Part shown: positions 1 through 5,120 of the stretch, in pieces
How the letters are laid out: every line of letters starts with the position of its first letter
Position numbering within the stretch: position 1 is the stretch's first letter
From: Hungatella sp. UBA5982
Lineage (GTDB): Bacteria > Bacillota > Clostridia > Lachnospirales > Lachnospiraceae
Assembly: GCA_002429965.1 (NCBI GenBank)
Contig: DJBG01000214.1
Span: 1,479-6,598, forward strand
Direction of reading: 5' to 3'
Length of the DNA stretch: 5,120 nt
The notes under the pieces: generated by a model
What the model was told of the DNA's origin: nothing
The model's input: only the letters and a program-made list of their open reading frames with translations
Database searches by the model: none
Program-made: the position numbers and the translations under genes

Positions 1-2
1 TT

Positions 3-146
3 CTGATATTCGAACTTGGATTCGCACAGCTTGGGGAACTTAATGTTGAAGCAGACTCTATTGCAAGAAACATCTTAGGTCCGTTTCTTGCAGTCATAAT
101 CGTTGTTCTCATGAACCTCACATTACCGGAAACCCTGATACTCTAA
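3..146 (+). CDS. C-terminal fragment of a membrane protein, possibly a uracil/xanthine permease (partial, cut by window edge)
   Basis: Forward frame 3 stays open from the window edge to a TAA at 144-146, giving the last 47 residues of a protein whose start lies outside. The other two forward frames hit stops early (TGA at 4-6; TAA at 41-43). The end of the peptide is one strongly hydrophobic helix (from about NILGPFLAV to VLMNLTL) followed by a short tail PETLIL, so the product is probably an integral membrane protein ending just after its last helix. A final helix running into an N-L-x-L-P motif is reminiscent of NCS2 uracil/xanthine permeases. The next gene, 28 bp downstream on the same strand, is upp, a common partner of uracil permease. 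This identity is an inference from a short tail and from context; other membrane transporters remain possible. The segment contains a perfect inverted repeat (see separate entry). Confidence 0.55.
   Translation: MIFELGFAQLGELNVEADSIARNILGPFLAVIIVVLMNLTLPETLIL
62..92. repeat. Perfect 10-bp inverted repeat inside the left-edge coding region
   Basis: TGCAAGAAAC at 62-71 is the exact reverse complement of GTTTCTTGCA at 83-92, with an 11-nt spacer. As RNA it would form a 10-bp stem with an 11-nt loop. No T-run follows, so it is not an intrinsic terminator. It lies about 80 nt before the start of upp and encodes part of the last membrane helix of the upstream gene. Its function is unknown; it could be a chance product of the coding sequence, an mRNA structure or a protein-binding site. 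Confidence 0.5.
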
Positions 147-156
147 GAGAATAAAG

Positions 157-162
157 AAAGGA
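157..162 (+). promoter_or_regulatory. Ribosome binding site of upp
   Basis: AAAGGA sits 12 nt before the ATG at 175. This spacing is slightly long but much better than for the alternative in-frame ATG at 187, which would be 24 nt away. It supports the 213-residue form with the N-terminus MDFSMENV. No separate promoter is obvious in the 28-bp gap, so upp is probably read through from the upstream gene. Confidence 0.6.
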
Positions 163-174
163 TTTAAAACAATT

Positions 175-816
175 ATGGACTTTTCAATGGAAAATGTAAC
201 CGTTTTTACTCACCCGCTTATTCAGCACAAGATCTCTATTTTAAGAGATAAGAGGACAGGCACCAATGAGTTCCGTGCTCTCATCGAAGAAATCGCAATG
301 CTGATGGGATTTGAGGCCTTAAGAGATCTCCCCTTACAGGATGTAGAGGTGGAAACTCCCATTGAGACCTGCATGACTCCTATGATTGCCGGTAAAAAAA
401 TGGCTGTCGTTCCTATCCTTCGTGCAGGACTGGGCATGGTCAACGGAATCCTGGCTTTGGTTCCCTCCGCAAAAGTAGGTCATATCGGCCTGTACCGGGA
501 TGAAGTTACCCATGAGCCTCACGAATACTACTGTAAGCTGCCAAGCCCGATCGAGCAGAGAACCATTGTTGTGACTGATCCCATGCTGGCAACCGGCGGT
601 TCCGCAGCAGCCGCTGTGGATTTCATCAAACAGCATGGCGGAAGAAACATCAAATTCATGGCTATTATCGCTGCTCCGGAAGGCTTAAAGAGACTCCGCG
701 AGGCACATCCGGACATACAGATCTACATCGGACATCTGGACCGCCAGTTAAATGATAACGCCTATATCTGCCCTGGCCTGGGAGATGCAGGAGATAGAAT
801 CTTCGGTACAAAATAG
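175..816 (+). CDS. upp: Uracil phosphoribosyltransferase
   Basis: The enzyme joins uracil to 5-phosphoribosyl-1-pyrophosphate (PRPP) to make UMP and pyrophosphate, the one-step cytosolic pyrimidine salvage reaction. The 213-residue product matches the usual family length of about 208-210. Recognisable blocks in order are: the N-terminal segment with [13 protein letters not shown] (residues 13-25), PILRAGLGM (80-88), the GLYRDE strand (105-110), the PRPP-binding loop [13 protein letters not shown] (132-144) with its acidic residue and glycines intact, and the C-terminal uracil-binding segment [16 protein letters not shown] (197-212). All expected motifs are present and there is no frameshift, so it should be active. 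It follows a membrane-protein gene by 28 bp and ends 25 bp before a strong terminator, so it is probably the last gene of its transcription unit. The start at 175 is chosen from the ribosome binding site; ATG 187 is a weaker alternative. Confidence 0.97.
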   Translation: MDFSMENVTVFTHPLIQHKISILRDKRTGTNEFRALIEEIAMLMGFEALRDLPLQDVEVETPIETCMTPMIAGKKMAVVPILRAGLGMVNGILALVPSAKVGHIGLYRDEVTHEPHEYYCKLPSPIEQRTIVVTDPMLATGGSAAAAVDFIKQHGGRNIKFMAIIAAPEGLKRLREAHPDIQIYIGHLDRQLNDNAYICPGLGDAGDRIFGTK

Positions 817-840
817 CAGACAGCAAAGGACCACATAAAG

Positions 841-889
841 ACGCGCCTTGATCCGGCATATAATGCCGCTTCAAAGCGCGTTTCTTTTT
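841..889 (+). terminator. Intrinsic terminator after upp, in the convergent gap
   Basis: A long stem is formed by ACGCGC (841-846) with GCGCGT (876-881), TTGA (848-851) with TCAA (871-874), and CGGCAT (854-859) with ATGCCG (863-868). A single mismatch and a 2x2 internal loop interrupt it, and the apical loop is ATA. On the plus strand the stem runs directly into a T-rich tail, with 8 T in 9 bases at 881-889. This is a classic Rho-independent terminator for upp. Read on the minus strand, downstream of the transporter gene that stops at 899, the same stem is followed only by a weak CTTTATG tail, so termination in that direction is possible but less certain. Confidence 0.9.
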
Positions 890-898
890 GATTATATT

Positions 899-2227
899 TT
901 ATCCGATGCCTTTATAAAGAATGCTGAGCGCGAACACTAACGCCGCAAGAAAAACATAGATGTATTTTGCAGTAAAAAGATAAGCTGCCCCTAAAGGCTT
1001 CTTCCGTCCCCTGTTTAATTCTTCCATGATCTTTCCATCCTTTAAAACCCAGTAAATCATGATTGAGCATAAAACAGCGCCAAAAGGAACTACGTATATT
1101 GTAATCAGATCCATAAAGAATCCCATATACGGCTCATATTCTATGAAAAGCCCGGGGATAAATACTGCGGCCCCCACCAAAAAAATAGCCTTTTTGCGGG
1201 GTAAGTGCAAGTGGGTCTGGACAGCCTCTGAGCACACCTCAAGCATGTTTACCAGAGAAGTTACGCCGGCAAATAATACGGAAAGGAAAAACAGCACTGC
1301 CACCCATCTTCCTGCCGGAATCATGGAAAAGACCTTTGGTACTGTGATGAACATGAGAGGCGGACCGCTTGCAGGGTCCATCTGGAAAGCAAATACCGCC
1401 GGAATGATGGCAAAACCAGCCAACAGTGCCGCAACTGTATCAAGTAATGCGGTGGTGATGGCTGCTTTGGGAATGTCCTCCTTTTTATCTAAGTAGCTTC
1501 CGTAAATGACCATCCCGGAACCTGTAATGGATAAGGAAAAGAATGCCTGGCCCATGGCCATCACCCAGGTTTCCGGCTTCAATAAGTACTCCCATCTGGG
1601 AACCAGCAGGTATTCATAGCCTGCCAGAGCACCTGGAAGAAAAAAGACCCGGACCGCAATGATCGCAAACAGGATAAAAAAAGATGGCATCATGATTGCA
1701 TTCACTTTTTCAATGCCCTTTAAAACTCCTCCTGCCAACACTGCCACAGTAAGGACCACCACAAGGAAATGCCATGGCACGCTGCCGAATTTTCCTGTCA
1801 TGCCGGAAAAGTACTCCGTTGTATCCGAGGTCATCATCACGCCGGTCAGGGAACCGAACAGATACTTAAGAACCCAGCCTACAATGATGGCATAGCCAAT
1901 GGCAATGCCAAAAGAGCCAATCAAGGGAATTGCTCCAATAAAAGCGCCTCCCTTTTTCCCCCTGGTCTTCATGGCATAGTCATAGGAACCAATTGGGCCT
2001 GTCCCAGTCAGCCTTCCAAAAGCAAACTCGCCGGAAAGACCGACCATACCAAACAAAAACACAAAGCCAAAATATACCAGTAAAAAAGCGGCTCCTCCAT
2101 ACTGCCCCAGGCGGTAGGGAAACATCCAGATGTTTCCCATACCTACCGCAGAGCCGACAGAGGCGAGAATAAACCCGATCCGCGAACCAAAGGTTCCGTT
2201 CTTCGCCGCAGTGTGTTGTTTATCCAT
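899..2227 (-). CDS. Sodium-dependent transporter, neurotransmitter:sodium symporter (NSS/SNF) family
   Basis: A 442-residue inner-membrane protein of the LeuT/MhsT/TnaT family, expected to couple Na+ entry to uptake of an amino acid or similar small solute. About eleven hydrophobic helices can be placed: 15-38, 45-72, 94-124, 153-170, 173-198, 220-244, 255-282, 303-331, 344-363, 368-396 and 419-437. This is the usual bacterial 11-helix form. The family signature is clear in helix 1 (GSAVGMGNIWMFPY, residues 25-38) and helix 6 (GQAFFSLSITGSG, 226-238). By alignment from memory to LeuT, both sodium sites look kept: A27, N32 and S231 for Na1; G25, V28, A320, T323 and S324 for Na2. The extracellular-gate arginine of helix 1 is methionine here (M35), although the partner aspartate is present (D373). 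The substrate-site residue after the helix-6 break is glycine (G236) where LeuT has phenylalanine. The substrate cannot be named. The gene is last in the topB block, 11 nt after its neighbour. Confidence 0.93.
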   Translation of the reverse strand: MDKQHTAAKNGTFGSRIGFILASVGSAVGMGNIWMFPYRLGQYGGAAFLLVYFGFVFLFGMVGLSGEFAFGRLTGTGPIGSYDYAMKTRGKKGGAFIGAIPLIGSFGIAIGYAIIVGWVLKYLFGSLTGVMMTSDTTEYFSGMTGKFGSVPWHFLVVVLTVAVLAGGVLKGIEKVNAIMMPSFFILFAIIAVRVFFLPGALAGYEYLLVPRWEYLLKPETWVMAMGQAFFSLSITGSGMVIYGSYLDKKEDIPKAAITTALLDTVAALLAGFAIIPAVFAFQMDPASGPPLMFITVPKVFSMIPAGRWVAVLFFLSVLFAGVTSLVNMLEVCSEAVQTHLHLPRKKAIFLVGAAVFIPGLFIEYEPYMGFFMDLITIYVVPFGAVLCSIMIYWVLKDGKIMEELNRGRKKPLGAAYLFTAKYIYVFLAALVFALSILYKGIG

Positions 2228-2235
2228 TGTACTGT

Positions 2236-2240
2236 TCCTT
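2236..2240 (-). promoter_or_regulatory. Ribosome binding site of the transporter gene, overlapping the upstream stop codon
   Basis: On the minus strand, AAGGA lies 8 nt before the ATG at 2227, an ideal spacing. Its two A bases are also part of the TAA stop (2241-2239) of the beta-helix gene. A ribosome finishing the upstream gene therefore stops on the initiation site of the next one. This suggests translational coupling and fixes the transporter start. Confidence 0.75.
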
Positions 2241-2922
2241 ATTCCTCAATCATTTTTCTTTCTACGATTTCTCCCTGGTTCTTATAGATGGAGTTAGCGT
2301 CTACACAGCCTCTGACGCATGAAAGAGGATAAATATTGGATTTCGGTCCGATCACGGTTCCTGGATTCAAGACTGCACCGCAACCAACTTCAGTGAAATC
2401 GCCTATGACCGCACCGAATTTCTTAAGCCCGGTCTCAATATCCCCGTCTTCTGCATGTACCGTAACTAAAGACTTATCTGATTTTACGTTGGAAGCCAGA
2501 GAAGAAGCGCCCATATGAGACTTATAGCCTAAGATGGAATCTCCTACATAGTTATAGTGGGGAACCTGTACGCCGTCAAAAAGAATGGAATTCTTAATTT
2601 CAGATGAGTTTCCTATCACAGCGCCTTCTCCTATGATGACATTACCTCTGAGAAATGCACAATGACGGATCTGTGCGCCCTTGCAGATGATTACGTGCTC
2701 ACCCATGCAGGCTGTTGGCGGAAGGTTTATGGATTTATGGATCCATACTGCTTTTCCTACGTGAACATACTCATCCTTTGGAAGGCGCTCTCCCAGAGAA
2801 ACAATGAATTCACTGATTTTCGGGATAATTTCCCATGGATAAGTGGTCTGCTCAAATAATAATTTTGCTATCGTATGGGAAGTATCAAATAAGTCCTGGT
2901 TTGTCATATCTTCTTTTTTCAT
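2239..2922 (-). CDS. Left-handed beta-helix protein, GlmU C-terminal-like sugar-phosphate acetyltransferase (probable)
   Basis: The 227-residue product has an N-terminal helical segment (about 8-48) followed by hexapeptide-repeat coils from about residue 52 to 210, for example ACMGEHVIICKGAQI and VIIGEGAVIGNSSEI. These are typical of left-handed beta-helix acyltransferases and nucleotidyltransferase tails. The segment VPHYNYVGDSILG (120-132) matches the catalytic loop of GlmU and of the archaeal enzyme ST0452, where a histidine acts as base in acetyl transfer from acetyl-CoA to an amino-sugar 1-phosphate. H122, Y125 and N145 align with known active-site positions of ST0452 (from memory). A second conserved block is KKFGAVIGDFTEVGCGAVLNPGTVIGP, residues 167-193. 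There is no N-terminal nucleotidyltransferase domain, so it cannot be a full bifunctional GlmU even though such proteins are often labelled UDP-GlcNAc pyrophosphorylase. The exact substrate is not known. It sits between topB and the transporter, 11 nt from each. Confidence 0.8.
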   Translation of the reverse strand: MKKEDMTNQDLFDTSHTIAKLLFEQTTYPWEIIPKISEFIVSLGERLPKDEYVHVGKAVWIHKSINLPPTACMGEHVIICKGAQIRHCAFLRGNVIIGEGAVIGNSSEIKNSILFDGVQVPHYNYVGDSILGYKSHMGASSLASNVKSDKSLVTVHAEDGDIETGLKKFGAVIGDFTEVGCGAVLNPGTVIGPKSNIYPLSCVRGCVDANSIYKNQGEIVERKMIEE

Positions 2923-2930
2923 TTTATAAT

Positions 2931-2935
2931 CTCCT
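2931..2935 (-). promoter_or_regulatory. Ribosome binding site of the beta-helix gene, overlapping the topB stop codon
   Basis: AGGAG on the minus strand is 8 nt before the ATG at 2922. Its first two bases are shared with the TAG stop codon of topB (2936-2934). The arrangement repeats that at the next junction and points to coupled translation of topB and the beta-helix gene. It also fixes the start of the 227-residue product. Confidence 0.8.
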
Positions 2936-5060
2936 ATTTTTGTTTATTATAATTAGCTGCCGCGGCATCAAATACACCATGCAGATCGTAATGATTATTG
3001 AGTCTTAAAACTCCTGCGGTCCGCCCGGCAACAAAATTCTCCAGTTTCTGCATATATTCATCCGGGGTTATGGACCCCTCGGCCACATAAGTCAGCCCTT
3101 TTTCCCAGCTTGCCGTTAATTCCGGATTAAGAAGCTGTCTGATGGAAGCATTAACTACATCGAAAATCATCTCTCCCAAAAGAGTGGGAACAATTACCTG
3201 GGTCTTGCTGTTCAAGGAAAGATACTTGATATTGCACAGCTTTTTTAAAATTTCGGCCCGGGTAGCACTGGTTCCTATTCCGCTTCCCTTTATCTGGGCG
3301 CGGAGCTCTTCATCTTCTATAAGCTGACCCGCGTTTTCCATGGCTAAGATCATAGAACCGGATGTATAGCGCTTGGGAGGGGAAGTTTCTCCTTCTTTAA
3401 TCATCAGCTTTTTAAGAGGAAGCTTCATTCCCTTTTTCAGGGTGCCAAGCATGGCAACGAATGCGGGATTATCCATTTGATTCTGAGAGGACTCCTGGTT
3501 GTTCTCCTCTTGTCCGTTGTCCTCAGAAGACGCTTCACCGTTTCCTTGATCCTGCTGCTTCTTTTTTCCCCAGGATACCTCTGCAACTTTTAAATAACCC
3601 GCTTCCAGCATGACCCGGAAATTGGCATAAAAATGTTCCTTTCCCGGCACATGATCCAGGGCAGAATCTGCAGCGGGGTTCCCTGTATCCGCCACAAGCT
3701 CCAGGGCATATTTCTGATAAACAGCCGGGGGATAAAAGACACTTATAAATCTTCTTGCTATGACTTCATAAACCTTCAATCCCAGGGGAGACAGTCCCCT
3801 CAACGCGGCAAGTCCCTGACCGGTAGGTATGATGGCATAGTGGTCCGTTATCTGTTTATCATTGACGTACCTGGTTTTTTCAATGGTCTTAAAAGAGCCC
3901 TTCTCCATAACCTCTGCCGCTGCTTCTGCCAAAGGTTCAAAGCCCTTAAGCCCGGCTATGTTCTTATGGATTTCCTTTGCAACCGCCGTAGATAAAACTC
4001 TGGCATCAGTTCTTGGGTAAGTGACCAGTTTCTTCTCATAAAGCTCCTGAACCTGCTCTAAGGTCTCATCAGGACTGATCTTAAACATTCTGGAACAGTC
4101 ATTCTGAAGCTCAGCCAGATTATAAAGCAAGGGAGGATTCTTTGTTTCCTTTTTCTTTTCTATGGAAGCAACGGTTCCTTCCATAGGATCCATAAGAGAC
4201 AGGGTGTTTATCAGCTCTTCTGCATATTTTCGTTCCTTAAAGCCGTTTTCCTTATATAGGAACGGGGATTCGAAATATTTGGATCCAGGAGCGCTTCTCC
4301 ACTCCCCGTCAAAATCCATACCCGATAATTCGGGGTTCGCTGCATCTTCTCTGGAAAAGGTTCCGATTACACGGTAAAACGGAGTTTTAACAAAGTCCCT
4401 AACCTCCCGTTCTCTCCGCACCACCATCCCCATGACACAAGTCATGACCCGGCCGACGGATATTACCGTATTCTTCCCACTTTTTAAGTAATTGGAAATA
4501 TGCTGCCCATATCTTAGTGTAAGCAATCGGGAAAAATTAATTCCCATGAGATAATCTTCTTTCGCCCTTAAATAGGCTGAGGCGGAAAGATTATCGTATT
4601 CGGATTCATCCTTGGCTTCCCGGATGCCTCTTAAAATCTCATCCTCTGTCTGGGAATCAATCCATACACGTTTCTGTTTCTTGTCCCTCACTCCTGCCAT
4701 TTGCGCCACCAGGCGGTATATGTACTCTCCTTCCCGCCCGGAGTCCGTGCATACATAAATGGTATCCACATCAGAACGGTTCAGCAGACTGCTTACAATC
4801 TTAAATTGTTTTTCAGCATTTGGAATCACCTCGTACATAAATTCCTTGGGAAGAAAAGGAAGCGTGGATAAGCTCCACCGCTTGAATTTGGGATCATAGC
4901 TTTCCGGATAGCTCATCGTTACCAGATGCCCTACGCACCAGGTTATGATCACCTGATCCGATTCTATATATCCATCCCTGCGCCTTCCATTCGCCTTTAA
5001 AGCATTGGCAAACTCCTGGGCCACACTTGGTTTTTCTGCAATGTATAACGATTTCGACAT
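2934..5060 (-). CDS. topB: DNA topoisomerase III (type IA)
   Basis: This cytosolic enzyme cuts one DNA strand through a 5'-phosphotyrosine link and passes another strand, mainly to decatenate and resolve replication or recombination intermediates. The 708-residue length fits Firmicute TopB proteins (Bacillus TopB is about 727). The N-terminal TOPRIM domain begins SLYIAEKPSVA (4-14, with E9) and includes CTDSGREGEY (104-113), the Firmicute form of the metal-binding motif. Further blocks are SVGRVMTC (201-208), the catalytic KKLVTYPRTDAR (343-354) with the nucleophile Y348, ITDHYAIIPT (404-413), and GSGIGTSATRAEIL (592-605). An acidic, Q/N/E/S-rich segment at about 499-531 looks like a flexible linker. 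The C-terminus has no cysteine zinc ribbons. Two motif residues differ from common type IA forms: MTC replaces QTP, and GTSATR replaces GTPATR. It is the first gene of a three-gene block. The start at 5060 gives the canonical N-terminus and has AGGTAG upstream. Confidence 0.96.
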   Translation of the reverse strand: MSKSLYIAEKPSVAQEFANALKANGRRRDGYIESDQVIITWCVGHLVTMSYPESYDPKFKRWSLSTLPFLPKEFMYEVIPNAEKQFKIVSSLLNRSDVDTIYVCTDSGREGEYIYRLVAQMAGVRDKKQKRVWIDSQTEDEILRGIREAKDESEYDNLSASAYLRAKEDYLMGINFSRLLTLRYGQHISNYLKSGKNTVISVGRVMTCVMGMVVRREREVRDFVKTPFYRVIGTFSREDAANPELSGMDFDGEWRSAPGSKYFESPFLYKENGFKERKYAEELINTLSLMDPMEGTVASIEKKKETKNPPLLYNLAELQNDCSRMFKISPDETLEQVQELYEKKLVTYPRTDARVLSTAVAKEIHKNIAGLKGFEPLAEAAAEVMEKGSFKTIEKTRYVNDKQITDHYAIIPTGQGLAALRGLSPLGLKVYEVIARRFISVFYPPAVYQKYALELVADTGNPAADSALDHVPGKEHFYANFRVMLEAGYLKVAEVSWGKKKQQDQGNGEASSEDNGQEENNQESSQNQMDNPAFVAMLGTLKKGMKLPLKKLMIKEGETSPPKRYTSGSMILAMENAGQLIEDEELRAQIKGSGIGTSATRAEILKKLCNIKYLSLNSKTQVIVPTLLGEMIFDVVNASIRQLLNPELTASWEKGLTYVAEGSITPDEYMQKLENFVAGRTAGVLRLNNHYDLHGVFDAAAANYNKQK
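3468..3566 (-). other. Acidic low-complexity linker within TopB
   Basis: Residues 499-531 of TopB are dominated by Q, N, E, S, D and G with almost no hydrophobic residues, and follow a short basic patch (GKKKQQ). They lie between the part ending YLKVAEVSW and the segment MDNPAFVAMLGTLKKGMKL. The composition suggests a disordered linker on the protein surface. The reading frame continues intact on both sides, so this is not a frameshift. Confidence 0.7.
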
Positions 5061-5095
5061 ATATCTACCTACCGCCTTATGATAGTAACCTGTTC

Positions 5096-5104
5096 ATTAT
5101 AACA
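5096..5104 (-). promoter_or_regulatory. topB: Probable sigma-A extended -10 promoter element for topB
   Basis: On the minus strand TGTTATAAT reads from 5104 to 5096. It is a perfect TATAAT -10 box (5101-5096) preceded by the TGn extension. Transcription would start near 5089, leaving a leader of about 28 nt before the topB ATG. A -35 box at normal spacing would begin around 5118-5119 and so lies almost wholly outside the window. A 10-bp palindrome ATTCATGAAT (5110-5119) falls in the spacer and may be chance. The promoter would drive topB, the beta-helix gene and the transporter together. Confidence 0.6.
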
Positions 5105-5120
5105 CTAAAATTCATGAATG

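Noticed and set aside
105..116. GTTC-TCAT-GAAC small inverted repeat before upp
   Set aside because: Arms are only 4 bp and lie in coding sequence; no known operator matched and no promoter was visible around it.
222..716. Open frames on the minus strand opposite upp
   Set aside because: They overlap each other and a clear upp gene, show no recognisable domain and have no convincing ribosome binding sites; they are shadows of the coding strand.
1059..2083. Several plus-strand open frames across the transporter gene
   Set aside because: Their translations are opposite-strand shadows of the membrane-helix codons, with no family resemblance.
3142..4377. Plus-strand open frames of 61-120 codons inside topB
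   Set aside because: They lie wholly inside a complete topB gene on the other strand and show no own signals or domains.
4723..4749. TOPRIM motif in TopB reads D-S-G-R-E-G-E, so the second aspartate of DxD is missing
   Set aside because: Bacillus TopB and other Firmicute relatives also have glycine here (DAGREGE, from memory), so this is the normal form of the subgroup and not a sign of an inactive enzyme.
5110..5119. Palindrome ATTCATGAAT upstream of topB as a possible operator
   Set aside because: It is only 10 bp, AT-rich and at the window edge; such palindromes are common by chance and no known regulator site was recognised.
1..5120. Mobile element, CRISPR array, tRNA/rRNA, riboswitch or defence system
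   Set aside because: No repeats with spacers, transposase or integrase motifs, terminal inverted repeats, tRNA-like folds or defence-type domains were seen; nearly all of the window is accounted for by recognisable genes.

Overview
This 5.1-kb window looks like ordinary, gene-dense chromosome from a Firmicute. The likely group is the Clostridia, plausibly Lachnospiraceae. The reasons are the AGGAG-type ribosome binding sites, a Firmicute-type DNA topoisomerase III whose TOPRIM motif reads DSGREGE (compare DAGREGE in Bacillus TopB), a sodium-dependent transporter of the 11-helix bacterial type, moderate GC content and very tight gene spacing. The genus call is an inference only. There are no RNA genes, CRISPR arrays, insertion sequences, phage genes or toxin-antitoxin genes.

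Layout. Left, plus strand: the last 47 codons of a membrane protein cut by the window edge (3-146), possibly a nucleobase permease. After 28 bp comes a complete uracil phosphoribosyltransferase gene, upp (175-816), followed by a strong hairpin terminator (841-889). Right, minus strand: a three-gene block read from the right edge leftwards. It holds topB, DNA topoisomerase III (5060-2934), a stand-alone left-handed beta-helix sugar-phosphate acetyltransferase-like protein (2922-2239), and a neurotransmitter:sodium symporter family transporter (2227-899). The two blocks converge on the 841-889 hairpin. A sigma-A type extended -10 element lies just upstream of topB (5096-5104); its -35 would fall outside the window. 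No gene-free stretch exceeds about 80 bp.

How the genes fit. upp salvages uracil to UMP; if the upstream fragment is a uracil/xanthine permease, the left block is an uptake-and-salvage unit. The right block has no obvious shared pathway: DNA decatenation, amino-sugar phosphate acetylation and sodium-coupled uptake. It is nevertheless built as one transcription unit, because both internal junctions are exactly 11 nt and in both the ribosome binding site of the next gene overlaps the stop codon of the previous one.

I found no convincing undescribed system. The points most worth a second look are the orphan beta-helix enzyme (it resembles the acetyltransferase half of GlmU or archaeal ST0452-like enzymes, without the nucleotidyltransferase half), the altered gate and substrate-site residues in the transporter, motif changes and an acidic linker in TopB, and a perfect 10-bp inverted repeat in the end of the left-edge gene.
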